DNA of 64,000 nucleotides from Streptomyces finlayi (GTDB taxonomy: Bacteria; Actinomycetota; Actinomycetes; Streptomycetales; Streptomycetaceae), in contig NZ_CP045702.1 of assembly GCF_014216315.1 (NCBI RefSeq), forward strand, positions 2,790,001 to 2,854,000, given 5' to 3'. Below the pieces are notes generated by a model. The model searched no databases. It saw only the letters and a program-made list of their open reading frames with translations, and had not been told where the DNA came from. Below, one piece after another: positions 15,987-24,602 of the stretch (its first letter is position 1; every line of letters begins with the position of its first letter). The position numbers and the translations under genes were made by a program.

Positions 15987-17189
15987 TCAGGCCGACGGTC
16001 CGGGCGTGCCGCGCCGCGCGAGCAGCCACGGCTCCACGACCCCGAGCCCTCGCACCGGCCGCTGCCACATCGGCTGGAGACCGAAGCGATAGCGCGGCGG
16101 GGCGGGCTCCTCCGCCTCGCGGCCCTCCTTCTCGGCCAGCCGCACCCGCTCGGCGGCGGCCGCCGCCTCCTCGGCCGCCTGCGCCTCGGACGCAGGGGCG
16201 TCACCGGTCCGTGTGAGCTCCTTGGCGAACGCCCCGTCGACCAGGACGGCGTCCTTCGGAGCTATCGAGGTGAGCCGGCTGGCGAGGTTCACGGTGGTGC
16301 CGAAGACATCGCCCATCCGGGTGGTGACCGTGCCGAAGGCGATGCCGACGCGCAGCGCGGGCATGGTCTCGTTCTGGGCCATCGCCTCGACCAGCCGCAG
16401 CGCTATCTCGGCGGCCGTGCCCGCGTCGTCGGCGGCGAAGAGCACTTCGTCCCCGAGGGTCTTGATGAGCCGTCCGCCGTGGGCGGCGACCAGGTCGGCG
16501 GCGGTCGTCTCGAACGCCTCGACCAGCTCGCCGAGCGCCTCCTCCTCCAGCCGTCGGGTGAGCCGCGTGAAGCCGACCAGGTCCGCGAAGCCGACGGCCA
16601 GCCGGCGGTCGACCATCTCCTCGTCGTCGGCCGCCTGCACGACCCGGCCCGTCGCGGCGGCGAGCTGCCGCCGCCACACGTACACCAGGAACTCCTCCAG
16701 CTCGGGCAGGAGCAGCTCGACCAGCGGATACGTGACCTCGGTACGGGTCATCCCTGGCTCCGGGGGCTCGGTCAGCCCCTCCAGGAAGGAATCGATCTGC
16801 CACTCCGCCAGCCGGGCGGTGGTCTGCCCGGTGGAGCGCGCCACCTGGATCGCCATCGGCTCGCTGAGCAGTCCCGCCTCGACGAGTCCGGCGAGGCGGC
16901 GCAGGGCCAGGACGTCGGCCTCGGTGAGCGCCTTGGCCTGGCCGATGTCGGCGAACCCCATGGCGCGCCAGAACCGGGACGCCAGGTCCATGGAGACACC
17001 GGCGGTGCGGGCCGCCTGGAACGGCGTGTAGCGGCGGTCGGCCCCCAGGATCAGCTGTTCCAGCCTGATCGCCAGCGGATCGTCGGTCGGCTCCGCCGTG
17101 TGATCGACTTCGTGATGCGGTGTCGCGTGGACCGAGGAGTCCGACGGGGGCTCCTCGCCCTCGCCGGACGTCGTGTCGTCGACGGTCAC
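15987..17189 (-). CDS. cya: Class III adenylate cyclase
   Basis: A 400-residue soluble cyclase making cAMP. The N-terminal half (to about residue 190) holds a helical region (ADRRYTPFQAARTAGVSMDL) with an HTH-like look. The cyclase homology domain follows: FADLVGFTRLTRRLEEE (first metal Asp), GRLIKTLGDEVLFAADD (adenine-specifying Lys and second metal Asp) and GDVFGTTVNLASRLTS (transition-state Asn and Arg). The C-terminal 60 residues contain an Ala/Glu-rich helix (EAQAAEEAAAAAERVRLAEK). No membrane segment is present. Cya governs germination and development in S. coelicolor. It is transcribed away from birA/pccB, with an intergenic gap of 146 bp to the birA stop. Confidence 0.93.
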   Translation of the reverse strand: MTVDDTTSGEGEEPPSDSSVHATPHHEVDHTAEPTDDPLAIRLEQLILGADRRYTPFQAARTAGVSMDLASRFWRAMGFADIGQAKALTEADVLALRRLAGLVEAGLLSEPMAIQVARSTGQTTARLAEWQIDSFLEGLTEPPEPGMTRTEVTYPLVELLLPELEEFLVYVWRRQLAAATGRVVQAADDEEMVDRRLAVGFADLVGFTRLTRRLEEEALGELVEAFETTAADLVAAHGGRLIKTLGDEVLFAADDAGTAAEIALRLVEAMAQNETMPALRVGIAFGTVTTRMGDVFGTTVNLASRLTSIAPKDAVLVDGAFAKELTRTGDAPASEAQAAEEAAAAAERVRLAEKEGREAEEPAPPRYRFGLQPMWQRPVRGLGVVEPWLLARRGTPGPSA

Positions 17190-17335
17190 CAGCCGCCTCC
17201 TGCCCGTTCCCTGCGCACTGCCCTGCCGATCTGTCGCTGGATCGCCTCAACGATACGGCAGATGTGCGCTACCTCACGTCGCCCCGGCCGTGACCACGAA
17301 ATGTCACCCGTGTCCGCCCGGCGGCCGTTTTGTCG

Positions 17336-18196
17336 TCAGCCCTCCGACGGGCCCGCGAACAGGTGCACGATGTCGCCCGCCGACACCGGTTCCTGGAGCC
17401 CGTCGCCGGTGGACAGGACGAGGCGGCCGTCCCCGTCGATCGCGACGGCCTCACCGACGAGGGACCGGCCACCCGGCAGCTCCGCCCGTACGGTCCGGTC
17501 CAGCGTCGCGCAGCCCGCCGCGTACGCCGCCTGCAGCCCGCTCGCCGCGGCGTCGCCGTCCGCCGCGCGCCACCTCCCGTACCAGTCCTCCAGACCGCGC
17601 AGAACGGCCCGCAACAGCGTCTCGCGGTCGGTGGAGACCGCCCCGGCCAGGGCGAGCGAACCCGCCGTGGGCACGGGCAGCTCGTCCGCGCGCAGCGAGA
17701 CGTTGAGCCCGATACCGATGACGACGCCCTCCCCCGCGCGCTCGGCGAGGATGCCGCCGGTCTTGCGTTCGGCGCCGTCGACCGTGACCAGGAGGTCGTT
17801 GGGCCATTTCAGTGTCGTGTCGACGCCCGCCGACTGCGCGAGGGCGGTCGCCGTGGCGACCCCGGCGAGCAGGGGCAGCCATCCCCAGCGCCGGACGGGC
17901 ACGTCACCGGGCGTGAGGTGGACGGAGAAGAACAGCCCCGAACGCGGCGGCGCCGTCCAGGTCCGGTCCAGCCTGCCCCGCCCCGCGGTCTGCTCCTCGG
18001 CGACCAGAACGGTGCCCTCGGCCAGTCCGTCCGCGCGCGCGGCGAGGTCGGAGTTGGTCGAGCCGGTCGTGTCCACCACGTCGACCGAGCTCCACAACGA
18101 GTCCGGCCGGAGCAGCCCACGGCGCAGCGCGGCGACGTTCAGGGGCGGCCGGTCCAGGTCCGACCAGCGGTTGTGTGGCGCATCGGAAGGTGTCAT
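17336..18196 (-). CDS. birA: Biotin--[acetyl-CoA-carboxylase] ligase
   Basis: A 286-residue enzyme that attaches biotin to the carboxyl carrier domain. The biotinyl-AMP loop is QTAGRGRLDRTW, with KWPNDLLV (catalytic Lys) and KTGGILAE downstream; the C-terminal SH3-like domain covers about 235-286. No N-terminal HTH is present, so it is a catalytic-only BirA without repressor function. It is divergent from pccB, and its obvious client is the BCCP domain of accA2 about 4 kb away. The ATG 18196 start has only a weak AGGG site. Confidence 0.92.
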   Translation of the reverse strand: MTPSDAPHNRWSDLDRPPLNVAALRRGLLRPDSLWSSVDVVDTTGSTNSDLAARADGLAEGTVLVAEEQTAGRGRLDRTWTAPPRSGLFFSVHLTPGDVPVRRWGWLPLLAGVATATALAQSAGVDTTLKWPNDLLVTVDGAERKTGGILAERAGEGVVIGIGLNVSLRADELPVPTAGSLALAGAVSTDRETLLRAVLRGLEDWYGRWRAADGDAAASGLQAAYAAGCATLDRTVRAELPGGRSLVGEAVAIDGDGRLVLSTGDGLQEPVSAGDIVHLFAGPSEG

Positions 18197-18391
18197 GCAA
18201 GCCACCCTAGGTGTGGGGAACGACGCACTGCCGAACGGTAGCCGCGCCGATACGCTACGAGTCAGTAGCAACCCGGCCGTCCAGCCCGGCCTGTCGATCC
18301 GCGTCCCCCACGCCGTCGCGCACGCCCCGGCCGAGCACCGCTGCTGAACGTTCTAGCCGTCCCCCGTGACCAGGCAGGGAGCCGCCACCCG

Positions 18392-19972
18392 ATGTCCGAG
18401 CCGCAGAGCGACATCCACACCACCGCGGGCAAGATCGCGGACCTGCAGAAACGTATTGACGAAGCCACGCACGCAGGCTCCGCACGCGCCGTGGAGAAGC
18501 AGCACGCCAAGGGCAAGCTGACCGCCCGCGAACGGATCGGGCTCCTCCTCGACGAGGGCTCCTTCGTCGAGCTCGACGAGTTCGCCCGGCACCGCTCCAC
18601 CAACTTCGGCATCGAGAAGAACCGCCCGTACGGAGACGGTGTCGTCACCGGCTACGGCACGGTCGACGGCCGGCCCGTGTGCGTGTACTCGCAGGACTTC
18701 ACGATCTTCGGCGGCTCGCTCGGCGAGGTCTACGGCGAGAAGATCGTGAAGGTGATGGACTTCGCGATGAAGACCGGCTGCCCGGTCATCGGCATCAACG
18801 ACGGTGGTGGCGCGCGCATCCAGGAAGGTGTGGCAGCGCTCGGGCTGTTCGCGGAGATCTTCCGCCGCAACGTCCACGCCTCCGGTGTGATCCCGCAGAT
18901 CTCGCTGATCGTCGGACCGTGCGCGGGCGGGGCGGTCTACTCCCCCGCGATCACCGACTTCACGGTGATGGTCGACCAGACCTCGCACATGTTCATCACG
19001 GGCCCCGACGTCATCAAGACCGTCACCGGCGAGGACGTCGGCTTCGAGGAGCTGGGCGGCGCCCGCACGCACAACACCACCTCCGGTGTGGCGCACCACA
19101 TGGCGGGTGACGAGAAGGACGCCATCGAGTACGTCAAGTCCCTGCTGTCCTACCTCCCGTCCAACAACCTCTCCGAGGCACCCGCGTTCCCGGAGGAGGC
19201 GGACCTGGAGACGACGGACGAGGACCGCGAGCTCGACACGCTCATCCCGGACTCCGCGAACCAGCCGTACGACATGCACACCGCGATCGAACACGTGCTG
19301 GACGAGGGCGAGTTCCTGGAGACGCAGGCCCTGTTCGCGCCGAACATCATCACCGGCTTCGGCCGCGTCGAGGGGCACCCGGTCGGCATCGTCGCCAACC
19401 AGCCGATGCAGTTCGCGGGATGCCTGGACATCAACGCCAGCGAGAAGGCCGCGCGTTTCGTGCGGACCTGTGACGCCTTCAACGTCCCGGTCCTGACCTT
19501 CGTCGACGTCCCCGGCTTCCTGCCGGGCGTCGACCAGGAGTACGGCGGGATCATCCGCCGCGGCGCCAAGCTGATCTACGCGTACGCCGAGGCGACGGTC
19601 CCGCTGATCACGGTCATCACCCGCAAGGCGTTCGGCGGCGCGTACGACGTCATGGGCTCCAAGCACCTGGGCGCCGACCTCAACCTGGCCTGGCCGACCG
19701 CGCAGATCGCGGTGATGGGCGCGCAGGGCGCGGTCAACATCCTGCACCGCCGCACGATCGCCGCGGCGGAGGATCAGGAAGCGACCCGCGCCGAGCTGAT
19801 CGCCGACTACGAGGACGCCCTCCTCAACCCGTACGTCGCCGCCGAACGCGGCTACGTCGACGCGGTGATCATGCCCTCGGACACCCGTGCCCACATCATC
19901 AAGGGCCTGCGCCAGCTGCGTACCAAGCGGGAATCCCTCCCCCCGAAGAAGCACGGCAACATCCCCCTCTAG
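18392..19972 (+). CDS. pccB: Propionyl-CoA carboxylase beta (carboxyltransferase) subunit
   Basis: A 526-residue carboxyltransferase that moves CO2 from carboxybiotin to propionyl-CoA, giving methylmalonyl-CoA, a polyketide extender precursor. Two crotonase-like halves are visible. The N-half has INDGGGARIQEGVAAL and GPCAGGAVYSPA. The C-half has VPGFLPGVDQEYGGIIRRGA and the C-terminal ITRKAFGGAYDVMGSKHLG, with the substrate-determining Asp region at about residues 410-420. It starts at ATG 18392 behind a GGGAG element, divergent from birA. PccE follows 14 bp downstream. Confidence 0.95.
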   Translation: MSEPQSDIHTTAGKIADLQKRIDEATHAGSARAVEKQHAKGKLTARERIGLLLDEGSFVELDEFARHRSTNFGIEKNRPYGDGVVTGYGTVDGRPVCVYSQDFTIFGGSLGEVYGEKIVKVMDFAMKTGCPVIGINDGGGARIQEGVAALGLFAEIFRRNVHASGVIPQISLIVGPCAGGAVYSPAITDFTVMVDQTSHMFITGPDVIKTVTGEDVGFEELGGARTHNTTSGVAHHMAGDEKDAIEYVKSLLSYLPSNNLSEAPAFPEEADLETTDEDRELDTLIPDSANQPYDMHTAIEHVLDEGEFLETQALFAPNIITGFGRVEGHPVGIVANQPMQFAGCLDINASEKAARFVRTCDAFNVPVLTFVDVPGFLPGVDQEYGGIIRRGAKLIYAYAEATVPLITVITRKAFGGAYDVMGSKHLGADLNLAWPTAQIAVMGAQGAVNILHRRTIAAAEDQEATRAELIADYEDALLNPYVAAERGYVDAVIMPSDTRAHIIKGLRQLRTKRESLPPKKHGNIPL

Positions 19973-19986
19973 AGAGGACCCAGGCC

Positions 19987-20193
19987 ATGATCAAGGTCGT
20001 ACGGGGCAATCCGACCCCGGAGGAGCTGGCCGCCGCACTGGCGGTGGTCCAGGCGCGCGCCGCGGCGACGGCCGCCGTGTCGTCCGGCGCGCCGGTACCG
20101 CCCGAGCAGTGGTCCGATCCGGGACGCATAGCGCGCCGGGGCGCGATCCGGCCCGGTCCGCGCTCCTGGGCGCGCACCTACTGGCCCGTCTGA
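19987..20193 (+). CDS. pccE: Acyl-CoA carboxylase epsilon subunit
   Basis: A 68-residue protein, IKVVRGNPTPEELAAALAVV at the N-terminus, which is the signature of actinobacterial AccE/PccE subunits. The family protein binds the alpha-beta complex and raises activity. A GAGAGGACC site precedes ATG 19987. It sits 14 bp after pccB and is surely in the same operon. The C-terminal RSWARTYWPV tail is also typical. Confidence 0.92.
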   Translation: MIKVVRGNPTPEELAAALAVVQARAAATAAVSSGAPVPPEQWSDPGRIARRGAIRPGPRSWARTYWPV

Positions 20194-20222
20194 GCACCCG
20201 CAGGCCGGGGCGCGGTCCGTAG

Positions 20223-20262
20223 CGCTGTGACGGTTGAGTACCTGTACTCAGGCGTCACAGCG
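20223..20262. promoter_or_regulatory. Long imperfect dyad between pccE and a small membrane-protein gene
   Basis: Two 18-bp arms (20223-20240 and 20245-20262) match at 16 of 18 positions around a 4-nt centre. The inner part reads TGAGTA-CCTG-TACTCA. It is 29 bp after pccE and 23 bp before the next ATG. It may be a terminator or an operator. Confidence 0.55.
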
Positions 20263-20285
20263 GTCACGGCAGCAGGATCGTTTCC

Positions 20286-20414
20286 ATGCTGTGGTCAGAT
20301 CCGGAGAACGAGCCGCCCAAGGAGCTCCGCGACGTGCAGGCGATGATGCGCCGCGCGGGGCTGCTGCTGGCGCTCGCCATGGTGATCGCCATGTTCGTCC
20401 TCGGCATCCGCTGA
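20286..20414 (+). CDS. Small single-span membrane protein (42 aa)
   Basis: ATG 20286 to TGA 20412-20414 encodes 42 residues: an acidic, Pro-containing N-terminus (LWSDPENEPPKELRDV) followed by a membrane helix (AGLLLALAMVIAMFVLGI). Codon third positions are strongly G/C. It lies between pccE and maf on the same strand. As I recall, a short ORF of this type is conserved here in other streptomycetes. Its role is unknown. Confidence 0.7.
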   Translation: MLWSDPENEPPKELRDVQAMMRRAGLLLALAMVIAMFVLGIR

Positions 20415-20520
20415 CCCGGCGCCCACGGACCCTTCGTCCACCGACCCGGCATCCGCGTGAGCAGGCATCCGCCGACCCGGACGTTTCCCCGGCTCCGCGG
20501 TGCCTTCTACGATGGCCCGT

Positions 20521-21123
20521 ATGACTGATCAGCGCCGCCTCGTCCTCGCCTCCGCCTCGCCCGCCCGCCTCGGCCTCCTGCGCCATGCCGGTTTCGCGCC
20601 CGAGGTGATCGTCAGTGGTGTCGACGAGGACGCGCTGTCCGCACCCACCCCCGGCGAGCTGGCGCTCGTCCTGGCCGAGGCCAAGGCCAAGACCGTCGCG
20701 GCCCGCCCGGAGGCGGCCGGCGCTCTGGTCATCGGCTGCGACTCGGTTCTCGAACTCGACGGCGAGGCGCTGGGCAAGCCCGCCGACAGCGAGGAGGCCA
20801 CCGCCCGCTGGAAGTCCATGCGCGGCCGGGCCGGAATCCTGCGGACCGGGCACAGCGTGATCGACACGGTGAGCGGCCGCACGGTGTCCGCGACGGCGTC
20901 CACCGTCGTACGGTTCGGCGAACCGACCGACGCGGAGATCGCCGCCTACGTCGCGTCGGGCGAACCACTGCATGTGGCGGGCGCGTTCACGCTGGACGGC
21001 CGCTCGGCACCGTTCGTCGACTCCATCGAGGGCGACCACGGCAACGTCATCGGGCTCTCACTGCCGCTGCTGCGCCGGCTCCTGGGCGAACTGGGCCTCT
21101 CCGTCACGGACCTGTGGGTCTGA
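20521..21123 (+). CDS. maf: Maf-like nucleoside triphosphate pyrophosphatase
   Basis: A 200-residue cytosolic protein starting RRLVLASASPARLGLLRHAG, the Maf nucleotide-binding motif (SxSPRR/LLRxxG type), with IGCDSVLELDGEALGKP and APFVDSIEGDHGNVIGL as the other conserved blocks. The family hydrolyses non-canonical or modified nucleoside triphosphates and affects septation. ATG 20521 is preferred; ATG 20512 would add three residues. It is convergent with the following membrane protein. Confidence 0.92.
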   Translation: MTDQRRLVLASASPARLGLLRHAGFAPEVIVSGVDEDALSAPTPGELALVLAEAKAKTVAARPEAAGALVIGCDSVLELDGEALGKPADSEEATARWKSMRGRAGILRTGHSVIDTVSGRTVSATASTVVRFGEPTDAEIAAYVASGEPLHVAGAFTLDGRSAPFVDSIEGDHGNVIGLSLPLLRRLLGELGLSVTDLWV

Positions 21124-21156
21124 GGACCGGAGGCGGGGGCTGCTGACCGGGCCGGG

Positions 21157-21609
21157 TCAGACGGGCACCGGAGCTTCGGCGCCGCTCGACCGCCCCTTGC
21201 CCCCGCGCGGTTCCGCGTCCTCGGGGCCGTAACCCAGCAGGGTCAGGACGAGCAGCGCGAGCACGGCCATCATGAAGCCGAACGCCGACCAGCCGACCAG
21301 GCCCACCGTCAGGGCACCCAGCACCCCGTGCACGACGGCGCAGCCGATCAGGGCGATCCGTCCGGCGCGGCCCGGCGCCCGGTCGCGGATGCCGGCGACC
21401 AGCGCGACGAGACCGCAGAGCACCAGCAGAAGACCGGAACCCCCGCCCATCGCCCAGGTGCCCGCCGACATGGCCCCGGGGTCCATGCCCGCCAGGGACA
21501 TCCTCTGGTTGTCCACGACGGTCGCGAGCACCGCGTTGATGAGGACGATCCCCACCGCTTCCCCGAACAGCACGATCCCGGTCACCACGGCCACTGGTCT
21601 GCGTATCAC
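21157..21609 (-). CDS. Four-helix membrane protein of unknown function
   Basis: About 150 residues. Hydrophobic helices lie at VAVVTGIVLFGEAVGIVLI, GGSGLLLVLCGLVALVAGI, IALIGCAVVHGVLGALTVGL and FGFMMAVLALLVLTLLGYG. The C-terminus is basic and cytosolic. GTG 21609 is chosen because AGGGGG lies 7 nt upstream; GTG 21618 would add three residues. It is convergent with maf and divergent from accA2. Confidence 0.72.
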   Translation of the reverse strand: MIRRPVAVVTGIVLFGEAVGIVLINAVLATVVDNQRMSLAGMDPGAMSAGTWAMGGGSGLLLVLCGLVALVAGIRDRAPGRAGRIALIGCAVVHGVLGALTVGLVGWSAFGFMMAVLALLVLTLLGYGPEDAEPRGGKGRSSGAEAPVPV

Positions 21610-21618
21610 CGCACCCAC

Positions 21619-21962
21619 CCCCTGTTACCTGTAGTACCTGCGGTATCGCGGACCCTACTAACGGGTAATCGTTCGGACAAGAGGTCGGCCGCCCCTGAGG
21701 CACCGGCAAAGAACCGCCGGGTGGTTCGTAGGGACCCGACAAAGAAACACCGGACGTCGTTGACCCTACGGACAGAGACCTGGACCACACCTCGTGGCTA
21801 CTGTGCGGTTAAGGAACCCGGCGTAACGTGGTGCGACAAGGGATTTCACGACTCCAGCAACCCTCGAATGACACTCCGTGTGGGCAAGCTCACCTGTGGG
21901 GACGGGTCGTACGGCCGTGTCGGTAGTCCCTAAACTCAGCTTGTTTCAAGGAGGGAGTCATC
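21619..21962. other. 344-bp gene-free region upstream of accA2
   Basis: I see no coding frame with Streptomyces-like third-position bias here. It must hold the accA2 promoter and that of the divergent membrane protein. AAGGAGGG just before GTG 21963 is a near-perfect ribosome site. No operator or riboswitch was recognised. Confidence 0.5.
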
Positions 21963-23717
21963 GTGCGCAAGGTGCTCATCGCCAACCGTGGCGAAATCGC
22001 TGTCCGCGTTGCTCGGGCTTGCCGGGACGCCGGAATCGCGAGCGTAGCCGTCTACGCCGATCCGGACCGGGACGCTCTACATGTCCGCGCGGCCGACGAG
22101 GCGTTCGCTCTGGGCGGTGACACCCCGGCCTCCAGTTACCTGGACATGGCCAAGGTGCTCCAGGCTGCCAAGGACTCAGGGGCGGACGCGATCCACCCGG
22201 GTTACGGCTTCCTCTCGGAGAACGCCGAGTTCGCCCAGGCCGTGCTCGACGCCGGTCTGACCTGGATCGGCCCGCCGCCGCAGGCCATCCGCGACCTCGG
22301 TGACAAGGTCGCGGCCCGTCACATCGCCCAGCGCGCCGGTGCGCCGCTGGTCGCCGGCACGCCCGACCCGGTCTCCGGCTCGGACGAGGTCGTCACCTTC
22401 GCCCGCGAACACGGCCTGCCGATCGCGATCAAGGCCGCCTTCGGCGGTGGCGGACGTGGCCTCAAGGTCGCCCGCACGCTCGAAGAGGTCCCGGAACTGT
22501 ACGACTCCGCGGTCCGCGAGGCCGTCGCCGCCTTCGGCCGCGGCGAGTGCTTCGTCGAGCGCTACCTCGACAAGCCGCGTCACGTCGAGACCCAGTGCCT
22601 CGCCGACACCCATGGCAACGTGGTCGTCGTCTCCACCCGTGACTGCTCCCTCCAGCGCCGCCACCAGAAGCTGGTGGAGGAGGCTCCCGCGCCGTTCCTG
22701 AGCGAGGCGCAGAACGCCGAGCTGTACGCCGCGTCGAAGGCCATCCTCAAGGAGGCCGGCTACGTCGGCGCGGGCACCGTCGAGTTCCTCGTCGGCACCG
22801 ACGGCACGATCTCCTTCCTGGAGGTCAACACCCGCCTCCAGGTCGAGCACCCGGTCACCGAAGAGGTCACCGGCATCGACCTCGTACGCGAGATGTTCCG
22901 TATCGCGGACGGCGAGGAGCTCGGTTACGGCGACCCCGCCGTGCGCGGGCACTCCTTCGAGTTCCGGATCAACGGCGAGGACCCGGGCCGCGGCTTCCTG
23001 CCCGCCCCGGGCACCGTCACCACCTTCGACGCGCCCTCGGGTCCGGGCGTCCGCCTGGACGCGGGCGTGGAGTCCGGCAGCGTCATCGGCCCGGCCTGGG
23101 ACTCGCTCCTGGCCAAACTGATCGTCACGGGCGCGACCCGTGAGCAGGCGCTCCAGCGGGCCGCGCGCGCACTGGCGGAGTTCAGGGTCGAGGGCATGGC
23201 CACCGCCATCCCGTTCCACCAGGCCGTCGTGGTCGACCCCGCCTTCACCGCCGACCCGTTCCGGATCCACACCCGGTGGATCGAGACGGAGTTCGTCAAC
23301 GAGATCAAGCCCTTCACCCCCGCGAGTGCGGACGCGGAGGACGAGGACGGCAGTCGCGAGACGATCGTCGTCGAGGTCGGCGGCAAGCGCCTGGAGGTCT
23401 CGCTGCCCGTCTCGCTCGGGATGAGCCTGGCCCGTACCGGTCTCGCGGCCGGTGCGAAGCCCAAGCGCCGCGCGGCGAAGAAGGCAGGCTCCGCGGCCTC
23501 GGGCGACACTCTCGCCTCGCCGATGCAGGGCACGATCGTCAAGGTCGCGGTCGAGGAGGGCCAGGTGGTCAAGGAGGGCGACCTCGTCGTCGTCCTCGAG
23601 GCCATGAAGATGGAGCAGCCGCTCAACGCGCACCGCTCCGGCACCGTCAAGGGCCTGGCCGCCGAAGTCGGTGGCTCGGTCTCCTCCGGCGCCATGATCT
23701 GCGAGATCAAGGACTGA
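21963..23717 (+). CDS. accA2: Acyl-CoA carboxylase alpha subunit (biotin carboxylase plus BCCP)
   Basis: A 584-residue fused subunit. Residues 1-445 form the biotin carboxylase: RKVLIANRGEIAVRV at the N-terminus, the ATP-grasp loop AAFGGGGRGLK, and EFLEVNTRLQVEHPVTEEV-type catalytic residues. A linker rich in Ala/Lys (KPKRRAAKKAG) leads to the BCCP domain with the biotinylation site EAMKMEQP (Lys about 549). It carboxylates biotin with ATP and bicarbonate and serves the PccB/AccB carboxyltransferases. The GTG start has an AAGGAGGG site. A perfect hairpin terminator follows. Confidence 0.95.
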   Translation: MRKVLIANRGEIAVRVARACRDAGIASVAVYADPDRDALHVRAADEAFALGGDTPASSYLDMAKVLQAAKDSGADAIHPGYGFLSENAEFAQAVLDAGLTWIGPPPQAIRDLGDKVAARHIAQRAGAPLVAGTPDPVSGSDEVVTFAREHGLPIAIKAAFGGGGRGLKVARTLEEVPELYDSAVREAVAAFGRGECFVERYLDKPRHVETQCLADTHGNVVVVSTRDCSLQRRHQKLVEEAPAPFLSEAQNAELYAASKAILKEAGYVGAGTVEFLVGTDGTISFLEVNTRLQVEHPVTEEVTGIDLVREMFRIADGEELGYGDPAVRGHSFEFRINGEDPGRGFLPAPGTVTTFDAPSGPGVRLDAGVESGSVIGPAWDSLLAKLIVTGATREQALQRAARALAEFRVEGMATAIPFHQAVVVDPAFTADPFRIHTRWIETEFVNEIKPFTPASADAEDEDGSRETIVVEVGGKRLEVSLPVSLGMSLARTGLAAGAKPKRRAAKKAGSAASGDTLASPMQGTIVKVAVEEGQVVKEGDLVVVLEAMKMEQPLNAHRSGTVKGLAAEVGGSVSSGAMICEIKD

Positions 23718-23728
23718 CCCGACCGGCT

Positions 23729-23770
23729 CCAGGGCCCCGCAGGAGTCGCGCGACTCCTGCGGGGCCCTGG
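23729..23770 (+). terminator. Terminator of accA2
   Basis: A perfect 42-bp palindrome with 21-bp arms (CCAGGGCCCCGCAGGAGTCG at the left, plus one base) starts 11 bp after the accA2 stop. No T-run follows. Confidence 0.85.
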
Positions 23771-23886
23771 GCGTTCCACGGGACGCGAGGTGATACGGAG
23801 GGCACCTCCTGTTACCCGATGGCATCCTGGACCCTGGGGCGTACGCGCGCAGGGGCGTGCACCCGGACGATGTGGAGGACCGTGCG

Positions 23887-24498
23887 ATGGCCACGAGTAC
23901 GGCACAGACGCCGGCCCGGACCCCGGGGCGGCCGATGCGCGCCGATGCGCGCCGCAACTACGACCGGCTGCTCGACGAGGCGCGTACGTCCTTCGCCGAG
24001 CACGGCACCGACGCCTCGCTGGAGGACGTCGCGCGCCACGCGGGCGTGGGTATCGGCACACTGTACCGGCACTTCCCGAACCGCCAGGCGTTGATGTACG
24101 CGGTGTTCCAGGAGGCCCTGGACGCCCTGCTGGCCCGCTCCCGCGAGCTGGCGGAGGCGGAGCACCCGTGCCGGGCCCTGGTGGAGTGGCTGGGCGCGAT
24201 CGTCACGTACGCCGGTGAGTACCGGGGGGTCGCCCAGGCACTCATGTCGGCTTCGCGGGACGAGACTTCGGCCCTGTCGCAGTGCAATGTGCCGCTGCGC
24301 GAGGCGGGGGCACGCCTGCTGGCCCGGGCGCAGGAGAGCGGAGCCGTACGGGCCGACGTGTCGATCGAGGACCTGATGCAGCTGACGAACGCCATCGCCC
24401 TGGCCGCCGAGCAGTCACCGGACGATCCGGCTCTCGCGGACCGCCTGCTGACGCTGACCCTCCAGGGCCTGAAGGGTCCCCGGACGGAACGGGCCTGA
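23887..24498 (+). CDS. TetR-family transcriptional regulator
   Basis: A 203-residue regulator. The N-terminal HTH is RRNYDRLLDEARTSFAEHGT, then ASLEDVARHAGVGIGTLYRH with the FPNRQAL extension. The C-terminal ligand domain is all-helical and ends in TNAIALAAEQSPDDP. The ATG is preceded by GGAGG 8 nt upstream, which decides for 23887 over GTG 23857. The ligand is unknown. It is convergent with the DeoR gene, with a short MITE filling the 100-bp gap. Confidence 0.9.
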   Translation: MATSTAQTPARTPGRPMRADARRNYDRLLDEARTSFAEHGTDASLEDVARHAGVGIGTLYRHFPNRQALMYAVFQEALDALLARSRELAEAEHPCRALVEWLGAIVTYAGEYRGVAQALMSASRDETSALSQCNVPLREAGARLLARAQESGAVRADVSIEDLMQLTNAIALAAEQSPDDPALADRLLTLTLQGLKGPRTERA

Positions 24499-24519
24499 CG
24501 GGGGCCCGGCACCCCCGCC

Positions 24520-24602
24520 CTAGGCCCTGCCTGGAGTTCCCCCGCGGCGTCGCGGCGTCCGGCACCGCCGCCTCCGGCGCTGGAACTCCAGACAGGACCT
24601 AG
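24520..24602. mobile_element. MITE copy B (83-bp internal-deletion derivative, inverted)
   Basis: It has the same CTAG-flanked terminal repeats as copies A and C (here with two changes in one arm, CTAGGCCCTGCCTGG). Its core of about 40 bp is the reverse complement of the last third of the long copies, so it is an inverted, internally deleted relative. The CTAG at 24599-24602 contains the TAG stop of the minus-strand DeoR gene. Confidence 0.85.

Noticed and set aside
21328..21933. Plus-strand frame upstream of accA2
   Set aside because: It is antisense to the four-helix membrane protein and continues into the promoter region with no coding bias.
23840..23852. GTACGCGCGCAG upstream of the TetR gene as an operator copy
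   Set aside because: Two mismatches break the palindrome, and TACGCG-rich words are common here; not enough support.
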